DNA from: Pedinophyceae sp. YPF-701
Lineage: Eukaryota; Chlorophyta; Pedinophyceae
Length of the DNA stretch: 64,000 nucleotides
Assembly: GCA_916048055.1 (NCBI GenBank)
Contig: CAJZHL010000013.1
Coordinates: forward strand, 124,001-188,000
Direction of reading: 5' to 3'
Within the stretch, counting starts at the first letter, position 1. Each line of letters begins with the position of its first letter. Shown piece by piece: positions 24,246 to 35,206 of the stretch. Under the pieces are notes generated by a model that was given only the letters and a program-made list of their open reading frames with translations, had not been told where the DNA came from and made no database searches. Made by a program: the position numbers and the translations under genes.

Positions 24246-25014
24246 GCGCAGCACGGGGACCAGGTGCTCTGGCAGGGCCGGAAGGTCGCCGGGAGGGAGA
24301 GTGAGCGCAACACGGCGGTGAGATGCGCCTGATAAAAGTGTGAGATTTCACGTCGGCGGCCGGTTCACGCCCGTCGGCGCGTGAGCGGCGCCGGCCGAGC
24401 CCAGCGGAGGTGCAAGTGGTGGTTTCCTGCTGCGCTCGCCCTCCCCGGGAGGCCAGGCGGGCCCCGACCACGAAACATCGCCTCAGATGGCGGGGCTCAC
24501 CGTCAGCGTCGGCGATCCCCGTCGTGAAAACTCCGACATGGCGGGCAATCAGCCAACTTCAGGCTGCTCCAGCTGCTGTCCCGACGTGCTCAAGGCGTTC
24601 GCGCTCGCTCCTCGCTCGCAACCAGGGGCCACCGACAAGCGGTCGGCTTGGCGCTAGTGCACCCGTGCGCGTCCAAGCGCCGCCCTGGAAGCCAGACGAG
24701 GCAGTCGGGCTCAGCCCGGCTGCGCTCCCGAGCGGACCCGAGAGGCGTTTGCGCGACTCCCCTGCAGCTGCTGGGGGCTCCTGAGGCCCGTGACCGGCGC
24801 CGTGCGTGTACGTGCGCGCCACTGTCCGGCTGGTGCGTGTGCTTGCGCCAAGCGAGTGCATCCCGCCACCGACATTTGAGGCTCCAGGCACTGCATTTGA
24901 AGTCCGGGGCGCAGCCTCCTCGGCGCTTCCGCGCAGCCGTGCCGGAGGAGCGCGACGTTTCGTTGTTCGCAGTGAGAGCGACGGGCCGGACGGCGTGTCC
25001 GCACGACGGTGCAG
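24246..25014. promoter_or_regulatory. Divergent promoter region of NDUFA13 and LRRCC1
   Basis: About 770 bases separate the start codons of two genes pointing away from each other. No coding signal was found; both promoters should lie here. Confidence 0.45.
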
Positions 25015-28000
25015 ATGGACGCGGCGGGTTCGCTCTCGCTCGTTGGCGCCGGTATTGAGAGCCTGCGTGCCCTGAGCGCCCTGGACGGCGTGCTGAAGCT
25101 CAACCTACACGGCAACGCCGTGCGGACGCTTGAAGATGGTGATCACCTGGCGGCCGTGGAGAGCCTGAACTTGTCCGCGAACGCCGTATCGGACCTGCAG
25201 GGTCTCAGCGCGCTCGCGGGGCTTCGACACCTCGACCTCTCCGCGAACAGGCTGCGGTCGCTCGAGAATGCGGCCTTCGAGCACCTCACGCAGCTCACAA
25301 GGCTGTCGCTGGCGCACAACAAACTCACTTCGATAGACGGCGTCGAGCGTCTCGGCGCTCTGCAGGCAGGCACCCCAGCACCCCTCGTGCACACACGCCA
25401 TGCCTCGCAGCGGGACGCGGGTGGGACTGCAGTGATCACCCGACGCCCGCATGCCGCGTGCAGGAGCTGGACGTGCGCTGCAACCTGCTGGCCGACTTGC
25501 ACGTCCTCGGCGTGGTGGGGCAGATGCGCTCCTTGCGCAAGCTGTGGGTGCTCGGCGGGTCGCGCCCGAACCCGGTCGCCGGACTGCCAGGGTTCGCGCG
25601 CGGGGTGTGGGCGGCCCTGCCGGCGCTGACGCATCTGGACGACCGGCCGAACCCGCTGCGTGAGGACCATCCGCGGAGGCAAGAGGCTGTGGGCGCGGCG
25701 CCCGTGCAGCAACCGCGCGGCGAAGTTGTCGCTCCGCAGGCCGTGCGGTCCATGTCCCCGGAGCCTGAGGCACGAACGTCAGACCGGCCGGCGCCATCCG
25801 CCGCCCCGGCACGGCCCGCGGTCCCTGCGTCTGACCGCGAGCCTGCGGCGCCGCAGCGAGACGCGGGGGACGCAGGCAAGGTTGCCGTTGAGCCTAGCGC
25901 GACCGACCTACGTGCCAGCGGAGCGCCGGCGGCGAGCGTGCGGGACGCCGCGTCCCAGACGAGCGTGCTCCCTGCGCAGGTCAAGGTGTCGCACGAAGCC
26001 ACGGCGCAGACCGTGCTGCGCGGACACGCCCTCAAGGACGTCGAGGGTGAGCGGGATGAGCTCATTCTGCAGGTGCGGCCGCCGCTGTGGGTTTGTTTGT
26101 TCGACTCCGACTCTGTGTGTACGCGACAGTGGGGACACCGTTGGCCACAAACCACGCCCGCGGCCGTTGCAGGTTCGCGCTCTCGAGGAGGAGCTCGCGC
26201 GGCGCACGGAGGCGCTGGGCGCCCTTGGGTCGGATGCGGATGCAGCTGTGCACGATGCGTTCGAGGAGGCCCGCAAACGAGTGGTGCAGGCGGAGAAGCA
26301 CGCGGCGAAGAAGATCGATGAGGAGCGCGCGAAGACCAGCGCGGCGGAGCAGAAGATGCAGGAGGCTGTTCAGGCCACCGCAGAGGCGAAGGTGCGACGC
26401 ACTGTGGCTCGTGCGCGCCAAACACCAGCACGCACAAGCACGCACAAGCACGCCGGTCGACTGTCTGTCCCTGCGCGGTGCTCTTGCAGATACGCCTGGC
26501 GGGTGTCGAGGCCCGCCTGTCCGCGGCTGGTGAGCTCAAGCAGACGCTGGAGCAGCAGGTCCAGATCCTGCAGCGGCGTCTCGAAGACGTGGATGGCGCC
26601 CACCGCACAGATGTCGCCAGGGTGCAGCAGGTGCGGCGATCCTGCGCCGGCATCGCGTTGTGCGCTGTGCATGACTTCTCCTGCGCTTATCATCGCAACT
26701 CACGTTTGAAAGCGCATCTCTGCAGGACCTGAGGGAAGCGCTGGACGGGCTGCAAGGATCGCAACGCCGTGCTGAGCAGGCGGAGGGCAGGGTCCAGGAG
26801 ATGGAGGTCAGGATTGCGCAGTTGTGTGCAGAACGGGACACTGCAAACGCGAGCTGCCGTTCGACGCAGGAATCCATCCTGAAGGCGAACGCCGCAGCCG
26901 AGCAGGTCAGTCCTCCGAGACGCACGATCCGTTGACGTGGTTCTCGAGAAGCGAGTGCAAGCCGACGAACAACAGGCATGCAACGGGCCCTTCCCCGCTT
27001 GCAGGCTCGCGAGACGTACGACAAAGAGCGCCGCCGACTCGAGGAGCTGCTGCAAGCGGCGCAGGCCACGTCTCAGAAGGAGGCGGAGAGGGCGTCGCTG
27101 TTGGACTCGAAGTTGAAGGACCTGCAGGACCAGTACAGCCAGCTGTGCCGGTCCCTGCAGACGATACAGACGGAGCACCAGCAGCACTGCACAACGACCC
27201 AGCGCGCGCACGACAAGGAGCTGCAGGATGCAGGTGCGGCCTCGCTCCGCCGTGACAGCTGCACGCATGTGGCTGCCCGTTCATCAGGATGTGTGCCAAC
27301 CAGACGTTTCGGATCGTGATGCAGTGCGTCGTGCGACCGAAGCGGAGCAAGCAAATGCATCACTGCAGCAGCGTCTGCGGTCGACGGAGGGCGAGCTCCA
27401 GCAGGCGCTAGTGGAGCGGCAGCGCGACATCGAGACACTCAGGTGGGGGGTCACTGTTCGCTACCCGGCCGCCGGAAGCTTTTTGTAGCCGTGACTTGGC
27501 CGCGCGAGGCGTCGTGATCGTCTCCGCTGGTGCCTCGTGTCGCCGCAGGGAGGGTCTCAAGGCCAGCAGCGCGGCACGCGAGGAGCTCGTGGACGCTCTG
27601 AAGAAGGCGTCGGGCAAACAGAACAAGTCCGACGAGCTCGTGCGGGAACTCACGCGCGTCGTCGACCAGCAGCGCACCCACGTGTCGGCCCTCAAGCGCG
27701 ACTTGCAGAAGGCCCAGGTGCGTCAAGAACATACACGACTGCTGGCGCTCACGCGACGCCGCCGTTCCGCTCGCGAGAGGTTGGAGGTGTCTCGGACAGT
27801 CTCCAGCGTCCACGTCCACCCCCAGCGCCGCGTTGTTCGCAGGAAGATCTCAAGCGCTGTTCCCCCGAGAGAGTGGAGAAACTGCAAGCGGAGGTGGACA
27901 GGTGGCGGGATGCCGGACAAGCCCTCGACGGCATCCAAGCGGATGTGCTGAAACTGCAGGTGCGGCGGTGGGCCGATCTGATCCCCGTCTGCGCACGAGG

Positions 28001-29567
28001 AGTCCTTTCTGTGCGTTACGTACCACGGCTTGCCCTGAACCGAACACAGGATGCCAAAACGGAGGCCGAGAAGCAGCTCGAGGCCGCCAAACAGAGCTGG
28101 ATCGAGCGGGAGCGAGCGCTGCTCCGTCAGGTACCGTCAGATGCCCGCTGCGTCGCATTTCCGCAGCGACGTGGTTGCCGTGCGTTCCTGCGTCGCAGAG
28201 CTCGTCTCGCACCAATAGAGGGAGCCCATGCACGCCCTGCAGCTTGCGGACGAGAAGGAGGCTCGGTTGCGGACGACCCAGGAGATCGAGACGCTGCGCG
28301 TCGACCGCCAGAAGCATGAGGAGCACTTGAAGGTCAAGGAGGCGATGCTGGACAGCGCCAACGGCACCATCTCGCAGCTCAAGGCCTCCCTCGCACGGGA
28401 GCGGGACGAGCGGTCGAAGGAGGCGCGGGAGCTCGACGCGCGGGAGTCGGAGTGGCGCGTGCAGCAGGACGAGGACCAGGACCGCATCCAGGCGCTGCAG
28501 GTGGGGCGCGGCGCGGCCGCGCGTTGCGACGCGGCGCTATCGCATGCGCGGACGGGCGGCCGCTGGATGCGTCAGACTCACGCTCGTCTGCGTCCGGTGT
28601 CGTCGTTTGCCACGCAGGCAGAGGTGGAGGCGCAGGAGAGCATGATGGAGCAGCTCGAAGCGCAGCGAGAGTCGGCCGACGAGGCATCGCGGAAAGCCAC
28701 AGGTGCGGCGCTGCTCCGTTCCCGCGTGTCCTCCCGGCCGCCCCTGCGCCAGTCTCGATGAGCGGCAACTCCTTGACACATGTGTCTGTCGAGCCCCGGG
28801 AACCGGAGCCGCCCGCGCGCCACGTCGGCGCGCGCCACGTCGACGTTGCATGCGAGCCCCGCTTGGTCGCAGAGGAGCTCGAACGGGTCAAGGCGGAGCT
28901 CCGCGACCGCGACGGGATGGTGTTGTACATCGAGCAGGAGGTGGAGCGCGTGAAGCGGCTGTTCGCGGAGAAGGAAAGCCGCATCCAGGCCGCACGCGAC
29001 GAGGCGGAGAAGCAGGCGCTGGAGAGCGACAAAGCCTTCCGGGTGAGCGGGGCAGCTCACGTTGCGTTGTCGCCGGCGGGATGCTGCCCCGCTGTGTGCG
29101 ACGCGTCCAGGGCCGACGCGCGAGGGCGCCGCTGAGCGCGACGTGCACTCTGATGCGTCGCAGGAGGTCGACACCAAGTGCAAGGACGCGGTCCGGCAGG
29201 TGGAGGTCTTGCAGGAGCGCTTGCGACATGCGGAGCGCGAGAGGGAGAAGTTCGAGGAGACTGCGGCGCGAGCGGACCGCGAGGCCGAGAAGCAGAAGAG
29301 GTGGGGCGCGCACGGCCTCGCGGCTGCGCCCCTGCGCGGGTGGTTCGCGTCGCCCTTGCCAACAAGGGCCTTGTGTGTTGCCTGTGCAGGAGAGTTGAGG
29401 AGGTGGAGCGCGAGCTGCGGGAGGCCCTGCACGAGGCCGCGAAGAGCAAAACGCAGGCGGACCGGAAGTTGCGCACGCTCGGCACGATTCTCAGCGAGCT
29501 TCAGCAAGGCTTGCTCGTTCCACAGGAAGGTCCTCGTTCAGCGGAGCCGTCTTTCTCGCACCAGTGA
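25015..29567 (+). CDS. LRRCC1: Leucine-rich repeat and coiled-coil protein 1 (VFL1 homolog)
   Basis: Fifteen exons sum to 1021 residues; human LRRCC1 has 1032. Residues 1-180 hold about six leucine-rich repeats (LDGVLKLNLHGNAV, LAAVESLNLSANAV, LAGLRHLDLSANRL, LTRLSLAHNKLTSIDG, LQELDVRCNLLADL) and a cap (LPGFARGVWAALPALTHLDD). A Pro/Ala/Glu-rich linker follows, then an almost continuous coiled coil. The end (YIEQEVERVKRLFAEKESRI ... VEEVERELREALHEAAKSKT ... LRTLGTILSELQQGL) aligns with the LRRCC1 C-terminus. In Chlamydomonas the VFL1 protein lies in the basal body and sets rotational asymmetry and flagellar number; human LRRCC1 marks centriole asymmetry. Intron 1 (25366-25463) starts with GC; only that join preserves the 22-residue LRR spacing. 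Exon 11 could begin at 28219 or 28243, both in frame. Confidence 0.93.
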
Positions 29568-29881
29568 AGCCGTTGTCACGCGCGCCTGAAACGTCACGCG
29601 GGGCCGTGGTCAGCGTTGCCGCACCTGTGGCGCAACACGGAGACGCCCGTTGTTGAGTTTATGTACATGTGTGACGTGTGCATCCGTCGAACTCTGCGGA
29701 AACAGGTCGCGCGCTGGTAGATGTGCGTGGCGCGCCGTGGCGCCCCGAACACCCCCCTCGTGCGGACTGAAGCCCTGAGAGCACAACACAGCCGTTCAAG
29801 GCTGTCATACCTGGAGCCGGTTCGCCGCTCATGTTCGGCGCGCCTCGACGACCGGCCGTACTCGCTCGATCGCTTGCAGTC

Positions 29882-31250
29882 ATGTCGCTCCGCCGAGTCG
29901 CCACCCAGCTCGCCGGCCGCTTCGGCGGCTTCTCGCAGGCGGAGAGCTCCGTGAGCATCCGCGCCGCGCTGGAGCGCGCGTTCGCCACGGGTGAGTCCGA
30001 GTTCAGCCCCCGCGTCACATTTGTGCTCGCAGCATTGGGGCCCTCCGGTTGTCGTGTAATGGCGCCTGGCATGACGCACGATTCGAGGTTGGCTGGTAGT
30101 AGCACGTCGAGTTCGCGGGCTCGGCTCGAGGAGGCGAGCGAGCGCCGCGGCACAATACTGGAGCGCCTAACAGATATCCCTCAACCGTACCCTTGCCGCG
30201 CGCAGTCAAGCCTGACTGCAAGTACGCTCCGTCGCACGAGTGGGCCAAGGCTGAGGGCGACGTGGTGACGGTGGGCATCAGCGACTTTGCTCAGGTGCGC
30301 CTATTCGCGGCGCCCCGCAGAGACGACGCGCGGTCGGCTCGCGAGCAGCCAAACCGTCCATCGCCCGCAGCGGGGACGAACGGGCGGCTTGAGGGATGCC
30401 TGCTCATCTTGAGCGCTTCAAACGGCCGGTTCGGCGGCTGTTTCCGCTCCGCTTCGACGTTCACGCGCACGATGTCGCTGAGCCGGCATAGTCTTTCCAG
30501 ACCGCGGAGCGTGGACGGGTCTTGCGCGCGGTCCCGGCAGGTTTTCCCCTGCACAGCCAAGGCAGCACAGCAACCCAGGCTGCAGCGTTTGCGCGAAGGG
30601 CCTCGAGGTCCCTCACGGACGCACCGCCCACGCATCGTAGTGCGCGACGTGTCTGTGCACGCCGATGCTCCCATCTCTGCGCGGGCGTCGAATGCGCGGC
30701 GGCTATCTCTAGGGTACCCAGGGCACCTGAACCGTGCCCGCGGCCCTGCCAGCGCCAGGGCTTGAGCGCGATGTCCCCGATCGCCCGCGACACCAGGCCA
30801 CGTGCCGCGGCGCCTCCGGCAGGCGACGCCCGCACCGCCCCGCCGCGGCCCGCTGGTCGTGATCACGCTGCAACCGACTCGCTCCTCGGGGGGCGCCCCT
30901 CCGCCGCGCACCTCGCCGCCGCGCGTGACGCCCGGCGGCGCGCCCGTCCCCGTGGTCCGCAGAGCGAGCTCGGCGACGTCGTGTACGTGGAGCTGCCGGA
31001 GGTGGGCGACAGCCTGGAGGCGTCGGCGCCGTTTGGCGTCGTGGAGTCCGTGAAGGCGGCCTCGGACGTGTACGCGCCGGTGTCCGGCGAGGTGGTCGAG
31101 GTCAACTCGGCGCTGTCCGACGACCCGAGCAAGGTGAACTCGGACGCGTTCGGGGAGGGCTGGATGATCAAGGTGAAGGCCTCGGACGCCGACGGGGACC
31201 TGGGCAAGCTCATGGACAGCGGCGCGTACGAGAAGCACTGCGACCACTGA
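29882..31250 (+). CDS. GCSH: Glycine cleavage system H protein, mitochondrial
   Basis: Three exons (29882-29990, 30206-30294, 30963-31250) give 161 residues. The N-terminus ([20 protein letters not shown]) is a basic, Arg/Ser/Ala-rich mitochondrial presequence. The mature part starts [20 protein letters not shown] and contains the lipoyl-lysine motif [20 protein letters not shown], where the Lys of ESVKAAS carries lipoate. It ends with WMIKVKASD and EKHCDH. The H protein shuttles the aminomethyl group between P, T and L proteins in glycine decarboxylation, central to photorespiration. Intron 2 is unusually long for this window (about 668 bases) and very GC-rich. A TGTAA lies 36 bases after the stop. 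Confidence 0.95.
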
Positions 31251-31285
31251 GCGGCGGGACGCAGCCTCGGCGCCGGACATGCTCG

Positions 31286-31290
31286 TGTAA
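31286..31290 (+). terminator. TGTAA polyadenylation signal of GCSH
   Basis: TGTAA in the 87-base gap between the convergent stops of GCSH (31250) and eIF3b (31338). The two transcripts probably overlap at their 3' ends. Confidence 0.55.
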
Positions 31291-31337
31291 CGGGCTGTCA
31301 AGCTGGTCACGGAGGCGCTGTCGGGCGGCCGCTCCGC

Positions 31338-34300
31338 TCACACGGTCTCCTCCTTGACGGAGATGATCTCTTCGCGCGTCACGGTCTCCACGGTGTGCTC
31401 GCCCTCGACCAGCCAGTGCGGGAACTGCGCGCGCACAAACTCCTTGACCTTGTCCAGCAGGGGCTGCTTCGTGGCGTGCCACTCCAGGAACTCGTCCTCC
31501 TGCGCCTTGCGGCGGCGCATGACCTCGTCCGAGGCCTGCATCAGCAGCGCCTGGTCCTCCAGCTCGAACTTCTTGGTGTACTTGCGCAGGTCCTTCTGCA
31601 CCTGCTTCTCCTCCTCCGCGCTCAGCAGCGTCGGGGGGCGCGGGCGCCACTGGAACTGCAGCAGCGCCTCGCGCGGCTCGCGGTACAGCTCGCGCCCGGA
31701 GAAGGACCAGATGGTCAGGCCGCTCTCCATCTGGTTCATCTTGCAGTCCACCAGCGAGCACAGGTACCGCCCCGTGGGGTCCCACAGCAGGTCCGTGCAC
31801 ATAAAGTGCTCCGCCAGGTTCATCGTCTGCATCTCCTCCACGTTGAAGAACTCCAGCTGCCCGTTGCCCATCGTGCCCAGACCGGCCAACAGGATGTTCT
31901 TGCCCTGCAACGACGCAAGGCCGCGAAGGAGGGGGGGAGGGGTTGTCAGGGTCGTGATGAGGACGTGCGGGGCGAAGAACGCCTCACGGCTCGCATCCAT
32001 GAGCGCGCGGCACACTTCGGGGCTGAAGACAGCCACGGCCAGCTGCCTCCCCGAGCGCGCGCGCGGCAACAGGCGGGGCGCGGGGCAGCGACCGCACCTG
32101 CGGGCTCCAGACGGGGTGGGACACGGTCTTGTTCTTGAGCGTGCCCACGTGCACCACTTGCGAGACGCCAGCCTTCCCGCCGGCCATGTTGTAGAACGAC
32201 ACGTCCGGGCGCGGGCCGTTGCCGTGCACGATGCAGAACCGCGACCCCTTGGGCTCCCACGCGAACGCGGTGCACGAGTGCGTCTTCACGGGCAGGTCCA
32301 TGACCTCGGACGGGATGCCCTTCTCGTTCAACCTGCTCGGGGGCGGCGGGGGCGCGCGGAGGTGAGAACGCGACCCGGGCCCGAGAGCCGGGCGGGCGTG
32401 TGCGGGAGGGGGGATGGTGGGCAGGCGAAGGCGGCGCATCTGCCCAGGGGTTTGCCCTCCCGCGCTCCATCTAGCATCATATTTGACATCGCCGCGGGTG
32501 GACTCCCGCGGAAATGCTTCGAAAGATGCGACGGCGGCCGTGGCCTGGCGAGCGGCGGGCGCGGCGGCGCGTTCCGGGGGGGGGGCGCGTGCCTGAAGAA
32601 CTCGAAGTTGGAGGTCGTCGACTTGCCCGTCTTGGACTTCTTGCGGACCAGGGCCGCGAGGTAGTGGCCCTGGGGGTGCCAGAACATGTCGACGGTGTCC
32701 ACGCTGAAGAGGTTCTTCTGCCGGATCTCCTGCTTCTCCGGGATGCCGATCAACACCACCCTCGCTGGGCGGTTCGGGCCCTCCTCCTGCAACGCGCCGC
32801 GGCCGACGTGAGCCGGATCAGGGCGAGTGGCGGGCGGTCGGGGCGCGACGCTCGCTGCGGAGGGGCGCGCAGGGCGTCCGCGCATGGGTGGGGTGGCGGC
32901 TGGCGCACCTGGTAGCACGCAATGATGGGCTCCGACGGGCACACGGAGAAGGAGTGCAGGCCCTCGAGCCTGATGGACTGCTTCCCGAGGAGCTGCATCG
33001 TGGGCGCCTCGTACACGGACACGACGCCGTTGCCCATCTTGACCATGTACTTGTCCTCAGCGCCGCCCAGCCACTTGAACGGGTTGTGCGGGATCACCAG
33101 CGGGCCGCCGCGCTCGGGGAGCGGCAGACCCATGTCCGCGTACGAGCCCTCGAACTCCCGGAGGAGCTTCCCGGACAGCGTGTGGAACACCCGCACCACG
33201 ATGGCCGGCCGGTCGCTGCACACGGGGGGGCGGGGCGGCGAGGGTGAGCGCCGGGGGCGCGGCGCGAGCACGCACCGCGGCGCGAGCGCTGCGCGGGGGT
33301 CGCGGGGCGCACCGGTGGACCCGCGCGGAGAGCGACACGAGGTACTCTTCGTTGGGGGAGAACTCGATGCACTTGACGTAGTGGTGCTCGAACCGCTGCA
33401 GACGCTGGAAGTCCTCGCCGCCCCACACCGCGATACCCTTCTCGTGCAGCGTCGCGACCATGTTGCCGTGCGGGGAGAAGCACATCGCGCAGTCCACGCC
33501 GTCCGTCCAGCCCGGGCGCGAGAACACCACCTCGCGCGACCCGCGCTTGGCGTCGTTCCAGGACACCTGCACGGCGGAGCACCGCGGACCGCGCCACGTG
33601 AGGGGGCGCCGGGCGGAGCGCGGTTCGGGCGTCGTTCGGCCTGCGCGGAGCGCGGGTCGGGCGGGGGCCGCACCTCGGCAATGTTGGCGTCGAAGCGCAT
33701 CAGGTACTGGTCGCGGCCGCGGGCGTCCAGCAGCCAGCTGTGCATCGTGTCCACCGCCTTGTACTCCTGCCCCCTCGGCACCTGGTACTCGTCGGGCACC
33801 CTCTTGTACCTGCGAGGCACGCGCGAGTGCATCCGCGAGTCCACAACGGGCCCACGGGGACGGCGCAGTCGTCGCAGCGCCCAGCCGGCCGCGGCGCCGC
33901 GCACCTGTCGAGGTCGTTGAAGAAGTTGACTGCGAACGTGTGCTTCTTGTCGAGGCTGTAGCCGTTCAGCTGGCGCTGCGCCATCGTGGCCATCTCCGGG
34001 TTCTCGTACTCCACGAAGCAGTACCCGTGCGACATGCCGTTGGCGCCCATCGGCATCACCAGGCCGTTCTCGAGCAGCTTCCCCGCCGCCGAGAAGATCT
34101 TCGTCAGCACCGCCTTGAGCTTGCCGGACTTCTCCTCGTTCACGACGGGGATGTTGTCCACCACTGCGCGTCGCAAGGTCGCCGGGGGGGGGTCGGAGGA
34201 TGTCCAGCGCGATGGCATGGTCCCCGCACGCTGCGCGGTCGCTGCCGCCCCGGGACGCACAGCGGTGTGCCCGGTGACCATGCAACACAGATCACTTGCG

Positions 34301-34894
34301 CCCGCATCGTGCTGGAAACGGCCCCGTGACCACACAAAAGGATAATTCAACAGTATTGCGTGCGACAGAAATGCGATCCAACAGCACGGTGCCCCGTCCC
34401 AGGCCCTGGGCCGCGGCGAGAGCCTGCGATGAGCACAACAGGCTTCCCGGAGCCTAGAGAGTTGCCAGGGCGCACGCCGTGCCCCCCTGGCTGCCCAAGA
34501 CATGTAGGAGGTCACGTTCGCGGGCGGTCCAGGCATGGTTTGCGAGCAACAGCAGGGCAGAGCTGCAGAAGACACTTGGCCGCCTCTGGCCCGGGCTCCG
34601 TGGGCTCGAGGCCACGCGAATGCAGTGGCGATTTCGAATACCCGAAGAAACATGTGCGCGATATGGGCGTTGCACGGATTGTTTCATTCCGCCACCGTGC
34701 TCGAAGGAGCGAGCCGACTGCAGGACCTCTGGCCTGGACGCACCGAGAACGTTTCCGAACCCCGTATCCATCTCGAGATCATCTTCGATTTGATCCTCAT
34801 CGGAGATGATGCCGAAATCCTCGCCCGGAGGCAGTTCGAGGTCGCGCGGGTCAAAGTTGGGCGACAGAAGCGCCTCGGTCGGTGGGAGGCCCAT
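31338..34894 (-). CDS. EIF3B: Eukaryotic translation initiation factor 3 subunit B
   Basis: Eight exons (34894-34744, 34163-33905, 33809-33674, 33566-33313, 33215-32909, 32786-32593, 32332-32098, 31904-31338) sum to exactly 700 residues, as in plants. The plant-type start is present (LELPPGEDFGIISDEDQIED, FGNV), then the RRM (VVDNIPVVNEEKSGKLKAVL, HGYCFVEYENPEMATMAQRQ), WD-type beta-propeller segments (FSPHGNMVATLHEKGIAVWG, FSPNEEYLVSLSA, FKWLGGAEDKYMVKMG, FAWEPKGSRFCIVHGNGP, LLWDPTGRYLCSLV) and the C-terminal WRPRPPTLLSAEEEKQVQKD plus helix. It scaffolds eIF3 on the 40S subunit in the cytosol. Intron 6 (32592-32333) starts with GC (TTCAG|GCACGC). Intron 1 is long (about 580 bases). Confidence 0.96.
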
Positions 34895-35206
34895 GGCGGC
34901 GATGTCACGTCGCTGTCCGACGTTCTGCCTGCGCCCGACGCACTGCGCAGTCGCGTCCCCGCAGCGCAGCATAGGCGGCGGCCTGTGCTGCGCGCTGACG
35001 CATCGTGTGCTGTTGCGTCCCCGGAGGGAGTTGTTCGACGGTCCGGCGAGCTGCGCGGGCACAGGATCGACTCAGGGGGTTCGCTGCACGAGGACAAAGT
35101 CAGAGGGATCGGTTGGCGTCCGCGAAGAGCTGCCACAGCGACTGCTCCAAGCGCAAGCCGGTTCAGAAGTCCAGCAGCTCACCGATGCCGCCCTGCGAAC
35201 GACAAG
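34895..35206. promoter_or_regulatory. Short divergent promoter region of eIF3b and the coiled-coil gene
   Basis: About 310 bases between two start codons facing apart. Plus-strand 35100-35205 also reads as a helix (REELPQRLLQAQAGSEVQQL), so the coiled-coil gene may start earlier and the true spacer may be shorter. Confidence 0.45.

Noticed and set aside
31338-34894. eIF2A instead of eIF3b
   Set aside because: Both have a WD propeller, but the N-terminal RRM, the LELPPGEDFGIISD start and the WRPRPPTLLS tail belong to eIF3b.
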